From positions 2,356,001-2,420,000 of the forward strand of contig NZ_CP051651.1 of the NCBI RefSeq assembly GCF_012848175.1: 64,000 nt of DNA, given 5' to 3'. The stretch is from Xanthomonas campestris pv. badrii. Its GTDB lineage: Bacteria; Pseudomonadota; Gammaproteobacteria; Xanthomonadales; Xanthomonadaceae. A program made the position numbers and the translations under genes. Of the stretch, positions 45,653 through 53,773 are shown piece after piece (position 1 is the first letter of the stretch; the number at the start of each line of letters is the position of its first letter). The notes beneath the pieces are model-generated. The model saw only the letters and a list, made by a program, of their open reading frames with translations. It had not been told where the DNA came from and ran no database searches.

Positions 45653-46477
45653 TCAGGTGGTTAATGTAGCGGCATAGGCTTGGTCAGGCGTCATCATGTT
45701 CAGTGCCTGATGCGGGCGCTGCCGGTTGTAGAACCCAATCCAGTCGCTGATGACGCGCAAGGCGTGGGCCAGGCTCTCGAACCGGTGCCGATGGACGCAC
45801 TGTTCCTTGAGCGTGCGTATGACGCGCTCGACCATCCCGTTCTGCTGGGGACAGTGTGGCGTGATGAACTCCTGCTTCATGCCGTAGCCAGCGACCAGGC
45901 GGGTGTAGTCGCGGCTGGTGAAGACCAGGCCATTGTCCGAGCGCAGCAGGAACGGCTCCTTGACCTTGCCCAGCGTGCCGAAGCGGGTGATCAGTGCTTG
46001 CTCCAAGGCCGCCACGGCGGTGCTGGCCCTGCCCGTGCGCGAGAGCTGCCAGCCCAGCAATTGCCGGGTATGGCAATCGATCACCAGGGCCAGGCTCAGC
46101 CAGCCGTCCTTACCGCCCCAGATCCGACACAGGTCGGTGGCCCAGCGTTGGTTCGGTGCGCTGGCCACCGAGGGCAAGGCCTCGATCCGCGGTCGCTTGC
46201 CCACGGCCCGCTTGCGCACCTGCCAGCCCTTGATCTGAAAGATCCGCTGCACCGTGTTCTTGTTCATCCGCAGTAGCCCAGCCACCGTCCGATACCCGAA
46301 CGACGGCTCGGCCTCGATCATGGCCTTGATCGGTTCGGCCAGCTCTGGCTTCACCTTCGGCGCTGCCTTGCGCGGCGTGTAGTACACGCTGCGCCGTGGT
46401 ACACCGAACCAGCGGCACAGCTTGACCATCGAGACGTCGAACCCGTCCTCCTTCAGGCCCTGCTGGATCGAGGCCAT
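45653..46477 (-). CDS. IS3-family transposase OrfB (copy 2)
   Basis: Same 274-residue product as 13376-14200, with the DDE residues in WATDLCRIW, LLRSDNGLVF and NGMVERVIRT. Intact; overlaps orfA by one base. Confidence 0.92.
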   Translation of the reverse strand: MASIQQGLKEDGFDVSMVKLCRWFGVPRRSVYYTPRKAAPKVKPELAEPIKAMIEAEPSFGYRTVAGLLRMNKNTVQRIFQIKGWQVRKRAVGKRPRIEALPSVASAPNQRWATDLCRIWGGKDGWLSLALVIDCHTRQLLGWQLSRTGRASTAVAALEQALITRFGTLGKVKEPFLLRSDNGLVFTSRDYTRLVAGYGMKQEFITPHCPQQNGMVERVIRTLKEQCVHRHRFESLAHALRVISDWIGFYNRQRPHQALNMMTPDQAYAATLTT

Positions 46478-46794
46478 CAGCTCTCGTCCTTGCCCAGCAG
46501 GGCTGCCAATTTTTTTCGGGCACGCAGTTCCAGCATGGCTTCGCCGTAGGCTTCCTGCAGCTCCTTGAGCTGGCGTTCGTACTGCTCGCGCACGTCTTCG
46601 GGCTTGGCCCGCAGCGCGTTCTCCAGGCCGCGCTTACCTTCCTCGACCCAGCCTTCGATCTCATTGGGCGTCAGGTCGAACTGCCGGCTGGCCAAGGCCA
46701 CCGTCGTCTTCCCCTGGATGATCTCCAGCACCAGCGCCGACTTGCGCCGGGCCGTCCAGCGCTTGATCTGTTCTTCGTCCATTACTGCACTCAT
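46477..46794 (-). CDS. IS3-family transposase OrfA (copy 2)
   Basis: Same 105-residue helix-turn-helix protein as 14200-14517. It supplies the terminal-repeat-binding half of the transposase. Confidence 0.9.
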   Translation of the reverse strand: MSAVMDEEQIKRWTARRKSALVLEIIQGKTTVALASRQFDLTPNEIEGWVEEGKRGLENALRAKPEDVREQYERQLKELQEAYGEAMLELRARKKLAALLGKDES

Positions 46795-47543
46795 CGATGT
46801 CTCCTCTGAAGGCTAACACCTGAGCAGATTTTCAGTGGGTCATTACACTTGCGTGATATCGGCCACGTTGGCCGCCGTGCATTCCACGTGGTGCACCAGC
46901 CCAGAGTCGTCGTCCACTCCGATGTGCGCCTTCATCCCGAAGTAATACTGGTTGCCCTTCTTGGTCTGATGCATCTCCGGATCGCGCTCGCCCTGCTTGT
47001 TCTTGGTCGAGCTGGGCGCAGCGATGATCGTGGCGTCTACGATCGTCCCGCCGCGCAAGCTTTGCCCCTTGCGCGACAGGTGCGCGTTGACCCGATCGAA
47101 CAGCTTGCGCGCCAGATCGTGCTGCTCCAACAGATGGCGGAAGTTGAGAATCGTCGTCTCGTCCGGCACCTCATCCAGCCCGCCGATCTTGGCGAAACGG
47201 CGCATCGACACCGTGTCGTACAGGGCTTCTTCCGCTGATGGATCGCTCAGCGCATACCACTGCTGCAAAAAATGGATGCGCAGCATCGTTTCCAACCGAT
47301 ACGGCTGGCGCCCCGGCTGCCCGGACTTCGGGTAGTGCGGCTCGATCAGCGCCAGTAGGCCCTTCCACGGCACGACCTGGTCCACCTCGGCCAAGAACAC
47401 CTCGCGCCGCGTCCGCTTGCGCTTGCCGTTGTACTCCGCGTCACCGAAGGTCAGTTGCATCGTCGTCGTCCCGTTGCGTCTATGTGATTGTCGCAGGAAC
47501 AGGGGGAGTTGTTCAGAGTTTCCCTAGATCCTTTCGCGTGATG

Positions 47544-47601
47544 GCTAACGCCTGAACTAAGCCGAGCCGCGAAGCGGCTTCGGCTTGAATGAATTGTTAG
47601 C
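47544..47601 (-). other. Integron attC site 2
   Basis: On the minus strand it runs GCTAACAATTCATTCAAGCC, then GAAGCCGCTTCGCGGCTC, then ending CAGGCGTTAGC. Same palindromic plan as sites 1 and 3. It closes the restriction-modification cassette; the methyltransferase stop lies inside it. Confidence 0.87.
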
Positions 47602-48828
47602 AGCGCTCTTGGTCTCGCCGGCTATGAGTGATGCATCAAGGGATGACTTGATCCGCAAAGCTGTGGATTCGATTAAGTGCATGAAGGGCGGTAACGCATC
47701 TGTAGAAAATAAACCAGTTTCCTCATTAGTACGCACAAGAATTGCGTTTTTAGCTTTCTTTGAAATAGCTGCCCGCGCAAGCGAAGCAGCGGCGTCAGAA
47801 ATCGACTCTCCATTTCGTTGGACACGCACAGGCACAAGAGGTTCTCCCTCAGGGGACCTTAGGAAAGCATCGATTCCTGAATTGCGATGGACCGGGACAA
47901 AGTCCAAACCTTCAAGAACTGCAAGCGCTTTCAAGTTCGCGGTGGCATATGCCAAGCGCCCCTTCTTAAGCAGCGCGGAATCCGTCCTGACGGGCTCTTC
48001 AATTCTCCGATTTGCGAGCGCCACTGCCTCTCGCGATGTATCTATGCCGAAGGCTCTGCGCCCCAGAATCGCAGCGGCGACTAGAGTTGTGCCGCTTCCG
48101 CAGAATGGATCAACGATAAAATCTCCGGGGTCTGTGGAAATTTCGATGATGCGCTCGAGCAACAAGATAGGCTTTTGAGTGGGGTAGCCCGTCCGCTCTT
48201 TTGCCTTAGGGTTTAGAAAAGGGATAGCCCAAACATCATTGAGAGGAACGCCATTCTTCTCTGTGCCGTAAATAGTATTTCCAAGCTTATCAGTTGCATA
48301 TTTTGAAACCCCGTCAGCGTCTCGCTGGCGCAGTTGCAGTATTTGATCGACGTTTGTTGTCTCCGAGTAGGAGCCGTGCAGCACGTTAAACTTATATGCG
48401 TCGCTCTTTGAGTAAAAGAGGATTGTCTGGTGCGCCGGAAGCAGGTTTCGCGCAGAGTTTGACCAGCGCTTATAGCTCCAAATTATTTCGGATCGAAATT
48501 GACTCGCACCAAAAATATTATTGAGCAGCGTCCTTAGTAAGAAATTTGCGCTGGTATCACAATGTACAAAGATTGATCCAGAGTGCTTGAGCACGCGATG
48601 AGCTTCCCTGAGTCGCTGCTCCATAAAATCAGCGTATTCACCGAGATCACCCCATGCATCGTCAAAACTAAAGGCGTTTATTCGATCTCGCGAAATGGAA
48701 GAGTGCCGCCGATTCGTAAAAAAAGGAGGGTCCAAATAGACAAGATCGGCCTCGCATTCCTCTAGGCGCGCAAGCTCGACGAGGCAGTCGCCTTGTACAG
48801 CACGGGCTTGAGTAGTGGCGTTTTTCAT
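47557..48828 (-). CDS. DNA methyltransferase (beta-class N6-adenine/N4-cytosine) of a cassette R-M system
   Basis: 423 residues. Catalytic motif IV is DPPF (D33-F36 in LVYLDPPFFTNR). The AdoMet-binding motif I, DPFCGSGTTLVAAA, lies later at about 245-258. This order defines the beta class, which modifies adenine N6 or cytosine N4. The recognition region lies between. About 130 extra C-terminal residues follow, and the last dozen (NNSFKPKPLRGSA) are translated from the attC site. The start ATG overlaps the nuclease stop by four bases, so both genes are co-translated. It should protect the host from the adjacent ApaLI-like nuclease. Base composition is lower in GC than flanking chromosome, fitting foreign origin. 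Confidence 0.88.
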   Translation of the reverse strand: MKNATTQARAVQGDCLVELARLEECEADLVYLDPPFFTNRRHSSISRDRINAFSFDDAWGDLGEYADFMEQRLREAHRVLKHSGSIFVHCDTSANFLLRTLLNNIFGASQFRSEIIWSYKRWSNSARNLLPAHQTILFYSKSDAYKFNVLHGSYSETTNVDQILQLRQRDADGVSKYATDKLGNTIYGTEKNGVPLNDVWAIPFLNPKAKERTGYPTQKPILLLERIIEISTDPGDFIVDPFCGSGTTLVAAAILGRRAFGIDTSREAVALANRRIEEPVRTDSALLKKGRLAYATANLKALAVLEGLDFVPVHRNSGIDAFLRSPEGEPLVPVRVQRNGESISDAAASLARAAISKKAKNAILVRTNEETGLFSTDALPPFMHLIESTALRIKSSLDASLIAGETKSAANNSFKPKPLRGSA

Positions 48829-49454
48829 GCAGCTTCGTTAGTCCGAGAATCAGCAATTTGTTCCAGTGCTACTTTGAGGTTTACAGAGGTGCGTTGCAAG
48901 ACGTAGTCCCAGGCTGCTTCGCCGTAGTGATACTCACCATGAACTCCATTGTACAGGGTCTCAAGAGTTTCTTGTATCCGAATTGCCTGCGTTCTATGGG
49001 GGTAGTAGAACATTATTCGAATAGGCTTGTAGCCGGCGTCTGAAATGACTTTGATACGAGTGTGCTCTTTTGTTATATGGTCGCCATCAGTCGTGGCATC
49101 TTTCCACTTAATTTCCAAAGCGTCGTTGCCTACAAGGCAATCGATCTCGACTGTTCGCGGGCGTTGACCCTGCGTGTTCGGTAACCTTAGCGATGCGGAA
49201 TCCGGAAAAGCCTCTTTGAAGCAGAGCTTTGTTGCGGCCTCCAAGAATGATCCCGCATATTTGTAGAGGAATCGGCCCTTGTTTTGATAGACGTCAATCA
49301 AGCGACCTTCTTCTTGTGCGACTCCGAGAACACGGTAGATCAGGTAGTGGGACACGTCATCACCTTGCATCTCTAAAACGCGCCCATCAATAGCAAGCTT
49401 TAAGCGATCCGCGTACCCATCTGCCAGCAATTTGATCTTTTCTAAGGTTGTCAT
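48825..49454 (-). CDS. Type II restriction endonuclease, ApaLI-like
   Basis: 209 residues. A PD-(D/E)XK-type core is visible as D105 in VEIDCLVGN and E114-I-K116 in ALEIKWKD. It is followed by the conserved block ATTDGDHITKEHTRIKVISD and GYKPIRIMFYYPHRTQAIRI, which I recognise as the ApaLI-like family. That family cuts GTGCAC; the specificity here is inferred from family only. The ATG at 49454 begins about 35 bases inside the cassette boundary. It overlaps the methyltransferase gene by four bases. AT-rich codon use differs from the chromosome. A nuclease-first order, with coupled methyltransferase, is compatible with horizontal transfer as a unit. Confidence 0.75.
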   Translation of the reverse strand: MTTLEKIKLLADGYADRLKLAIDGRVLEMQGDDVSHYLIYRVLGVAQEEGRLIDVYQNKGRFLYKYAGSFLEAATKLCFKEAFPDSASLRLPNTQGQRPRTVEIDCLVGNDALEIKWKDATTDGDHITKEHTRIKVISDAGYKPIRIMFYYPHRTQAIRIQETLETLYNGVHGEYHYGEAAWDYVLQRTSVNLKVALEQIADSRTNEAA

Positions 49455-49483
49455 AAATTCTCGATGAAGATGGGATTTTGGCG

Positions 49484-49542
49484 GCCAACACCTGAGTTAA
49501 GCCGCGCCGCGAAGCGGCGTCGGCTTGAATGAATTGTTAGGC
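49484..49542 (-). other. Integron attC site 3
   Basis: On the minus strand it runs GCCTAACAATTCATTCAAGC, a GCCGCTTCGCGGC centre, then AACTCAGGTGTTGGC. The GCCTAAC end pairs imperfectly with GTTGGC. It separates the first and second cassettes. Confidence 0.87.
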
Positions 49543-49872
49543 ATCTGGGGCATTGTGCTCATCAAGATCCCTCTGCAATACAGCAACATCTTTTGCAAAA
49601 AGTTTGATTAGGTGGTCATATCCGAGGCTGTCCTTCGATATAGTAGTCTCTGTTCCCTTGTGCGTGACCCTAAACTCAACTCCGTCGAGGTGTTCATTTG
49701 CTTCCACGGCAACCGGGAGCCATCCAGCATGTCTGGTCTCGACGTGCTTTACGGTCCTTGGAAATTTAAGCTTTTGAGATAGATCAGCTTCGCTCTGTGC
49801 CGGAAACAAAGTAGGGTGATCTCCATGGCCATCACGATAAGTGACCTCATAGAATCTTGATTTCTTTGACAT
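49537..49872 (-). CDS. Cassette 1 hypothetical protein
   Basis: 111 residues beginning MSKKSRFYEVTYRDGHGDHP. It is small, soluble and acidic at the end (VLQRDLDEHNAPDA), with predicted beta-rich first half (FRVTHKGTETTISKDSLGYD). No family recognised. The ATG lies 28 bases after the predicted cassette insertion point and the stop falls in attC site 3, as is normal for integron cassettes, which often encode unknown small proteins. It would be the cassette closest to the integron promoter. Confidence 0.7.
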   Translation of the reverse strand: MSKKSRFYEVTYRDGHGDHPTLFPAQSEADLSQKLKFPRTVKHVETRHAGWLPVAVEANEHLDGVEFRVTHKGTETTISKDSLGYDHLIKLFAKDVAVLQRDLDEHNAPDA

Positions 49873-49892
49873 GCGTGTACCGTAAAATTTGA

Positions 49893-49960
49893 TGCCTAAC
49901 TACTATTGGACCGCCGAAATGCGGTGGTGCGCTGAGTATCTTCGATCGCTGGTGCTTTGT
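49893..49960 (-). other. Probable attI recombination site next to the first cassette
   Basis: gcctaac at 49894-49900 reads GTTAGGC on the cassette strand, the integron core site. It lies where attI should be, between the first cassette and the integrase gene. The extent toward 49960 is a guess. No formal alignment to known attI sequences was possible. Confidence 0.5.
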
Positions 49961-50106
49961 GAACGGGGGAAATCCTGGCCGGGGTCACGGGATTGCACGA
50001 CGGCAAGCGGCCGCGACCATGCGGGTGCTTGCCGTGTTATCCAGCAAGGAGGCAGGCGTATGAGATACACCCCAAAAACATTCGCGTAACAGCGCTTCTA
50101 CCGCTC

Positions 50107-50358
50107 CGGCTAGTCGATTAGGTGCGCGACCGCCTGCGGGTACGGCACACGACAGCCTGCGCCCAGAGCAGGCCTATCTGAGTTGGAGACGAAGCTTCAT
50201 CTTGGCCAGCGGCAAGCGCCATCCGACGCAGATGGGCCAAGCGGAGGTCGAGGCGTTCCTCACCCGCTTGGCGACCGATGCGCAGGTGACTGCGGGCACA
50301 CAGACCCAGGCGTTTGGCGGCGCTGTTTCTCTACCGCAACGTGTTGCGTATCGATCGG
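50107..50358 (+). pseudogene. intI: Degenerate integron integrase gene (intI remnant)
   Basis: Pieces of an IntI N-terminal domain are recognisable in three shifting frames. RLVD, a TAG stop at 50119 and VRDRLRVRH correspond to LLDQVRERLR. After a shift, SLRPEQAYLSWRRSFI and GKRHPTQMGQAEVEAFLTRL, ending LATDAQVTAGTQTQA, correspond to the family block YVxWIRRFILFHGKRHP and onward. After another shift comes ALFLYRNVLRIDR. The catalytic C-terminal half (tyrosine recombinase RHRY box) is missing. The gene points away from the cassettes, the usual integron layout. It is therefore an inactive integron, and cassette movement would need an integrase from elsewhere. Confidence 0.85.
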
Positions 50359-50457
50359 CATCACGTATGCGACGAAATCCATAATGTCCACGATCTTGAG
50401 TAGTGGCGTCACAGTGCACAACGGCACACTCACGACGTCCACCGCCAGAAACGAAAA

Positions 50458-50476
50458 AACCGCGCAATGCGCGGTT
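50458..50476 (-). terminator. Rho-independent terminator after secF
   Basis: Hairpin aaccgcgc / gcgcggtt with a three-base loop. On the minus strand it is followed by a run of T residues (50453-50457), 27 bases after the secF stop. Confidence 0.85.
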
Positions 50477-50502
50477 CTTTCGTCACACCTTCTGCCAACC
50501 GA

Positions 50503-51471
50503 TCAAGGACGACGCGCCAGCGCCTCCACGTCCTTGGCCTTGGGCAGCAGATCCTGCTTGGTTACCGCAAACGGCCCGATGCTCAGCATCGGCACGGCAA
50601 CGATCACCGAGGAGATCACCACGATCACCGCTCCGATCATGTGGGTCTCGGCCAGGCCTTCCATCGACTCGCCGCCGTAGATGTACAACGCCATCGCCGA
50701 CAGGAAGAACATCACCGCGGTGATCACCGTGCGCGACAGCGTCTGGTTGATCGAACGGTTGAGCACCTCCAGCGGCTCCACGCGCAGCGCGCGGAAGTTT
50801 TCGCGCACACGGTCGAACACCACGATGATGTCGTTGATCGCAAAGCCCATTACCGACAGCAGGCCCGCCAGCACGGTCAGGTCGAACTCGCGGCCGGTCA
50901 GCGACACGTAGGCCACCGTCACCAGCAGGTCGAACAGCGCGGTCAGGCTGGCAACCACCGCGAACTTCCATTCGAAGCGGAAGGCGATGTAGATCAAAAA
51001 GCCCACCAGCATGAATACCGTGGCGTAGACGCCGTTCAGGGCCAGGTCCTTGCCCACCTGCGGGCCGACGAATTCGCCAGGCTGCACAGTAGCCGGATTC
51101 TCGTCGCTGGTCACCGCCTTGCGCACATCCTCGGCCACGGTGCGCGCGGCGTCGTCGCGGTTGTTGTGCTGGCCGTGCGGCTGCAGGCGGATCATGACTT
51201 CGTTGCCGCCACGTGCGTTCTGGACCTGGGCGTTTTCAAACCCGGCCTTGGCCAGCTGCTCACGCACCTTGTCCACGTCCACGGTCTTCTGGAACGAGGT
51301 CTGCACCAGCGTACCGCCGGTGAACTCCAGCGCGTAATTGAAACCTCTGCCGACGATGACGCCGATCGAGGCGACAGCGATCACCAGCATCAACACCAGC
51401 ACCGGCTTGCGCAGGCGCATGAAATCGATCTTGGTGTCGTTGGGAATCAGGTGAAGCGGAAAAATTTTCAT
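50503..51471 (-). CDS. secF: Protein translocase subunit SecF
   Basis: A 322-residue, six-helix membrane protein that, with SecD, uses the proton motive force to help release proteins moving through SecYEG. The N-terminal helix is at about 22-42 and the periplasmic loop follows with FTGGTLVQTSF. The conserved FAINDIIVVFDRVRENFR box, with the aspartates of the SecD/F family, is present. Length matches SecF (about 310-323). It follows secD by 122 bases, an interval filled by three copies of a 25-base repeat. Confidence 0.95.
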   Translation of the reverse strand: MKIFPLHLIPNDTKIDFMRLRKPVLVLMLVIAVASIGVIVGRGFNYALEFTGGTLVQTSFQKTVDVDKVREQLAKAGFENAQVQNARGGNEVMIRLQPHGQHNNRDDAARTVAEDVRKAVTSDENPATVQPGEFVGPQVGKDLALNGVYATVFMLVGFLIYIAFRFEWKFAVVASLTALFDLLVTVAYVSLTGREFDLTVLAGLLSVMGFAINDIIVVFDRVRENFRALRVEPLEVLNRSINQTLSRTVITAVMFFLSAMALYIYGGESMEGLAETHMIGAVIVVISSVIVAVPMLSIGPFAVTKQDLLPKAKDVEALARRP

Positions 51472-51505
51472 TGGAAGATCTTCCTAAAAAGTCCGCACAT
51501 GGATG

Positions 51506-51593
51506 TGCGGGCTCTTGCGAGGGACTCGCACTATATGCGGGCTGTTGCGAGGGACTCGCACTTCTTCGTGCGGGCTCTTGCGAGGGACTCGCA
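51506..51593. repeat. Three tandem 25-base hairpin repeats between secD and secF
   Basis: Units at 51506-51530, 51536-51560 and 51569-51593 read tgcgggctcttgcgagggac followed by tcgca, with one base changed in the middle unit. Spacers are 5 and 8 bases. Each contains TGCGAG-GGA-CTCGCA, a 6-bp stem. A further small hairpin (ccgcacatggatgtgcgg) follows at 51493-51510. The array lies in the transcribed secD-secF gap. Confidence 0.85.
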
Positions 51594-53438
51594 TCAGATG
51601 GCGACGGTCTTCAGCTTCTTGCGGCTGCCGTAGATCAGCACCGCCAGCGCACGCGACACGGTGATCGCGGTGAACATCGAGGCGAAAATACCGATCATCA
51701 TGGTCAGCGCAAAGCCGCGCAGCGGGCCGGTGCCGAAGGCATACAAGGCCACTGCCACGATCAGGCCGGTGAGGTTGGCATCGAGGATGGTGCCGCCGGC
51801 CTTTTCGTAACCGGCCGCGATCGCCGACTTGGCCGGCACGCCCAGCCGCAGCTCTTCGCGGATACGCTCGTTGATCAGCACGTTGGCGTCCACCGACAGA
51901 CCCACCGACAGGGCAAGGCCGGCAAAGCCCGGCAGCGTCATGGTGGCGCCGAACAGCGACATCACTGCCACCACGATCAGCAGGTTGAACAGCAGCGCCA
52001 CCGAGGTGATCGCACCGAACACGCGGTAGTAGATGGTGAAGAACACCAGCGTGAACAGGAACGAGTAGATCACCGCGGTCACACCGCGCTGCACGTTCTC
52101 CGCGCCCAGGCTCGGGCCGATCACGTATTCCTCGACGAAGTCCATCGGCGCGGCCAGCGAGCCGGACTTCAGCAGCTTGGCCAGGTTCTCGGCCTCGGTC
52201 TTCTCCAGGCCGGTGGTCTGGAAATTCTTGCCGAACACGCCGGCGATGCGGGTCGGCGACAGGGCTTCTTCCTTGACCCGCACGCTGCGCACTTCCTTGC
52301 CGTCGACCATGGTCACGGTGGGAATGCGCTCGATATAGACCACCGACATCAGCTTGCCGACATTGGCGCTGGTGTAGTCGAACATGCGCTGGCCGGCGAC
52401 GTTATTGAGCGTCACCGCAACCGCGGGCATGCCGTTCTGGTCGGTGCTGACCGACGCGCTGACCATCTGGTCGCCGGTCACCAGTGCGCGCTTGTTGAGC
52501 AGCACCGGCGCGCCGGTATCGCGCACGCGGTAGACCTTGGCCTCCGGCGGAATGGTGCCGCTGCGCACGGCATCTTCAGCGTTGCCTTCGACCACGGCGC
52601 GGAATTCCAGCGAGGCGGTGGCACCGATCAGGCGCTTGGCTTCGGCGGTGTCCTGCACGCCCGGCAGTTCGACCACGATGCGGTCCTCGCCCTGGCGCTG
52701 GATGGTCGGCTCGGCCACGCCCAGTGCATTGACGCGATTGCGCAAGGTGGTGAGGTTCTGCTCGATCGCGCCACTGGCGATCTGCTTGAGCTCGGCCTCG
52801 GGCACCTTGACCGCGATGTTCTGGCCGCTGACGTCGTAGGTCAGGGTCGGCTGCGCCTTGGCCAGCGCCACACGCGCGGCATCGGCATCGGCGCCCTCGC
52901 CCAGGCTGACCTGGATGCTGTTGTCGCCGCGGCGCTCCACCGAACGGTAGGCGATGCGGGCGTCGCGCAAGGTGGTGCGGATATCTTCGGCAAAGCCGTC
53001 CAGCCGCTTTTCCAGCGCGGCCTTCTGATCGACCTGCATGGCGAAGTGCACGCCGCCGACCAGGTCCAGACCCAGCACCATCGGCCGGCCGCCCAGCTTG
53101 GCCAGCCAGTCCGGCACGGTGGAGGCCAGGTTCAGCGCCACCGTGTAGTTCTCGCCCAGCTGCTGACGCAGCACGTCGTTGGCGCGGGTCTGCGCCTGCA
53201 GCGAGGGCAAGCGCACCATCAGGCTGTCGCCCTCCTTGGTGATCGCCTTGGGCGTGATGCCGGCGCTCTTGAGCTCGCCGTCGATGCGGCTGCGCAATGC
53301 GTCGTCGAGCTGCGCACCGCGGCTGGCGGTGATCTGCACGGACGGGTCCTTCTGGTAGACGTTGGGCAGCGCATACAGCGCGCTGACGGCCAGTACCAGC
53401 AGGATCAGGAAGTACTTCCAGCGAGGAAATTCGAGCAT
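51594..53438 (-). CDS. secD: Protein translocase subunit SecD
   Basis: A 614-residue inner-membrane protein. It starts MLEFPRWKYFLILLVLAVSA, giving the first helix, then a large periplasmic part with the P1 domain and VLGLDLVGGVHFAMQVD. The C-terminal membrane domain holds GLALSVGLSVDANVLINERI, with the functionally important D/R residues. The frame extends upstream, but the ATG at 53438 is where SecD proteins begin. It forms the SecDF-YajC accessory of the Sec translocon with its neighbours. Confidence 0.95.
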   Translation of the reverse strand: MLEFPRWKYFLILLVLAVSALYALPNVYQKDPSVQITASRGAQLDDALRSRIDGELKSAGITPKAITKEGDSLMVRLPSLQAQTRANDVLRQQLGENYTVALNLASTVPDWLAKLGGRPMVLGLDLVGGVHFAMQVDQKAALEKRLDGFAEDIRTTLRDARIAYRSVERRGDNSIQVSLGEGADADAARVALAKAQPTLTYDVSGQNIAVKVPEAELKQIASGAIEQNLTTLRNRVNALGVAEPTIQRQGEDRIVVELPGVQDTAEAKRLIGATASLEFRAVVEGNAEDAVRSGTIPPEAKVYRVRDTGAPVLLNKRALVTGDQMVSASVSTDQNGMPAVAVTLNNVAGQRMFDYTSANVGKLMSVVYIERIPTVTMVDGKEVRSVRVKEEALSPTRIAGVFGKNFQTTGLEKTEAENLAKLLKSGSLAAPMDFVEEYVIGPSLGAENVQRGVTAVIYSFLFTLVFFTIYYRVFGAITSVALLFNLLIVVAVMSLFGATMTLPGFAGLALSVGLSVDANVLINERIREELRLGVPAKSAIAAGYEKAGGTILDANLTGLIVAVALYAFGTGPLRGFALTMMIGIFASMFTAITVSRALAVLIYGSRKKLKTVAI

Positions 53439-53773
53439 TGCGACAGTCCCGCGCGGCACCATCCCGGCGCCGCGCCTAGCAGTGAGAACGACTTCAGGCG
53501 ACCGACACGAGGTCGCCAGCGGCCATCCGGTGGATGCGAGCAGTACGCGGAACCACCGCACACAATGTGCGATGCGGCTCCTTGCACCGACTGCGCCCGC
53601 CTGACGGTGCGCGCAGCAGTGATGTTGCGGATCTTGCGAAGCGAACAACGGTGCGGGCAACCGGCCGGTCAAGCGTCGGTGGCGCAGCAATCACGGAGTG
53701 TACGAGTGGTTCCTGCCGTTTTCGAGCGCCGGCCACGCCAGCCGGGCGGTGCGCGCAGTGCCGGGCGCGATGC
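53439..53773. other. 335-bp yajC-secD gap
   Basis: No gene is supported. The gap is longer than usual for this operon and may hold a separate secD promoter. No terminator hairpin was recognised. Confidence 0.4.

Larger units (their letters stand above)
45625..46847 (-). mobile_element. IS3-family insertion sequence, copy 2 (1223 bp)
   Basis: Same 13-bp ends, length and orientation as copy 1 at 13348-14570, with a 4-bp duplication CTTG (45621-45624 and 46848-46851). All translated products agree with copy 1. It is inserted in the transposase gene of the IS5-family element. Confidence 0.93.
45250..47460 (-). pseudogene. IS5-family transposase gene split by the IS3-family element
   Basis: The 5' part (46848-47460) encodes MQLTFGDAEYNGKRKRTRRE through the DUF772-like region (MLRIHFLQQWYALSDPSAEE) and the first DDE aspartate (IVDATIIAAP), breaking at NVADITQ. 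The 3' part (45250-45624) resumes in frame with AHKLLHGKEGTVCGDSGYTG and ends with KVEHPFRVIKRQFGYVKVRY and RGLAKNTAQVLTLFALSNLW. Excising the IS and one CTTG copy restores one continuous frame. The gene is therefore broken only by the insertion. Confidence 0.88.
43727..47524 (-). mobile_element. IS5-family insertion sequence, interrupted by two other elements
   Basis: The ends are GGGAAACTCTG at 43727 and its complement ending at 47524; the similarity extends inward with mismatches. Removing the IS4-family (1397 bp plus an 11-bp duplication) and IS3-family (1223 bp plus 4 bp) inserts leaves about 1163 bp, normal for the IS5 family. No clean target duplication was found (TTTA left, TAGA right). 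It sits inside integron cassette 3. Confidence 0.8.

Noticed and set aside
50183..50680. A 165-codon open frame across the intI remnant and the secF end
   Set aside because: It runs antisense into secF. The integrase similarity lies in other frames and is broken.
51493..51593. A CRISPR array between secD and secF
   Set aside because: Only three units, spacers of 5 and 8 bases, and no cas genes. These are tandem hairpins.
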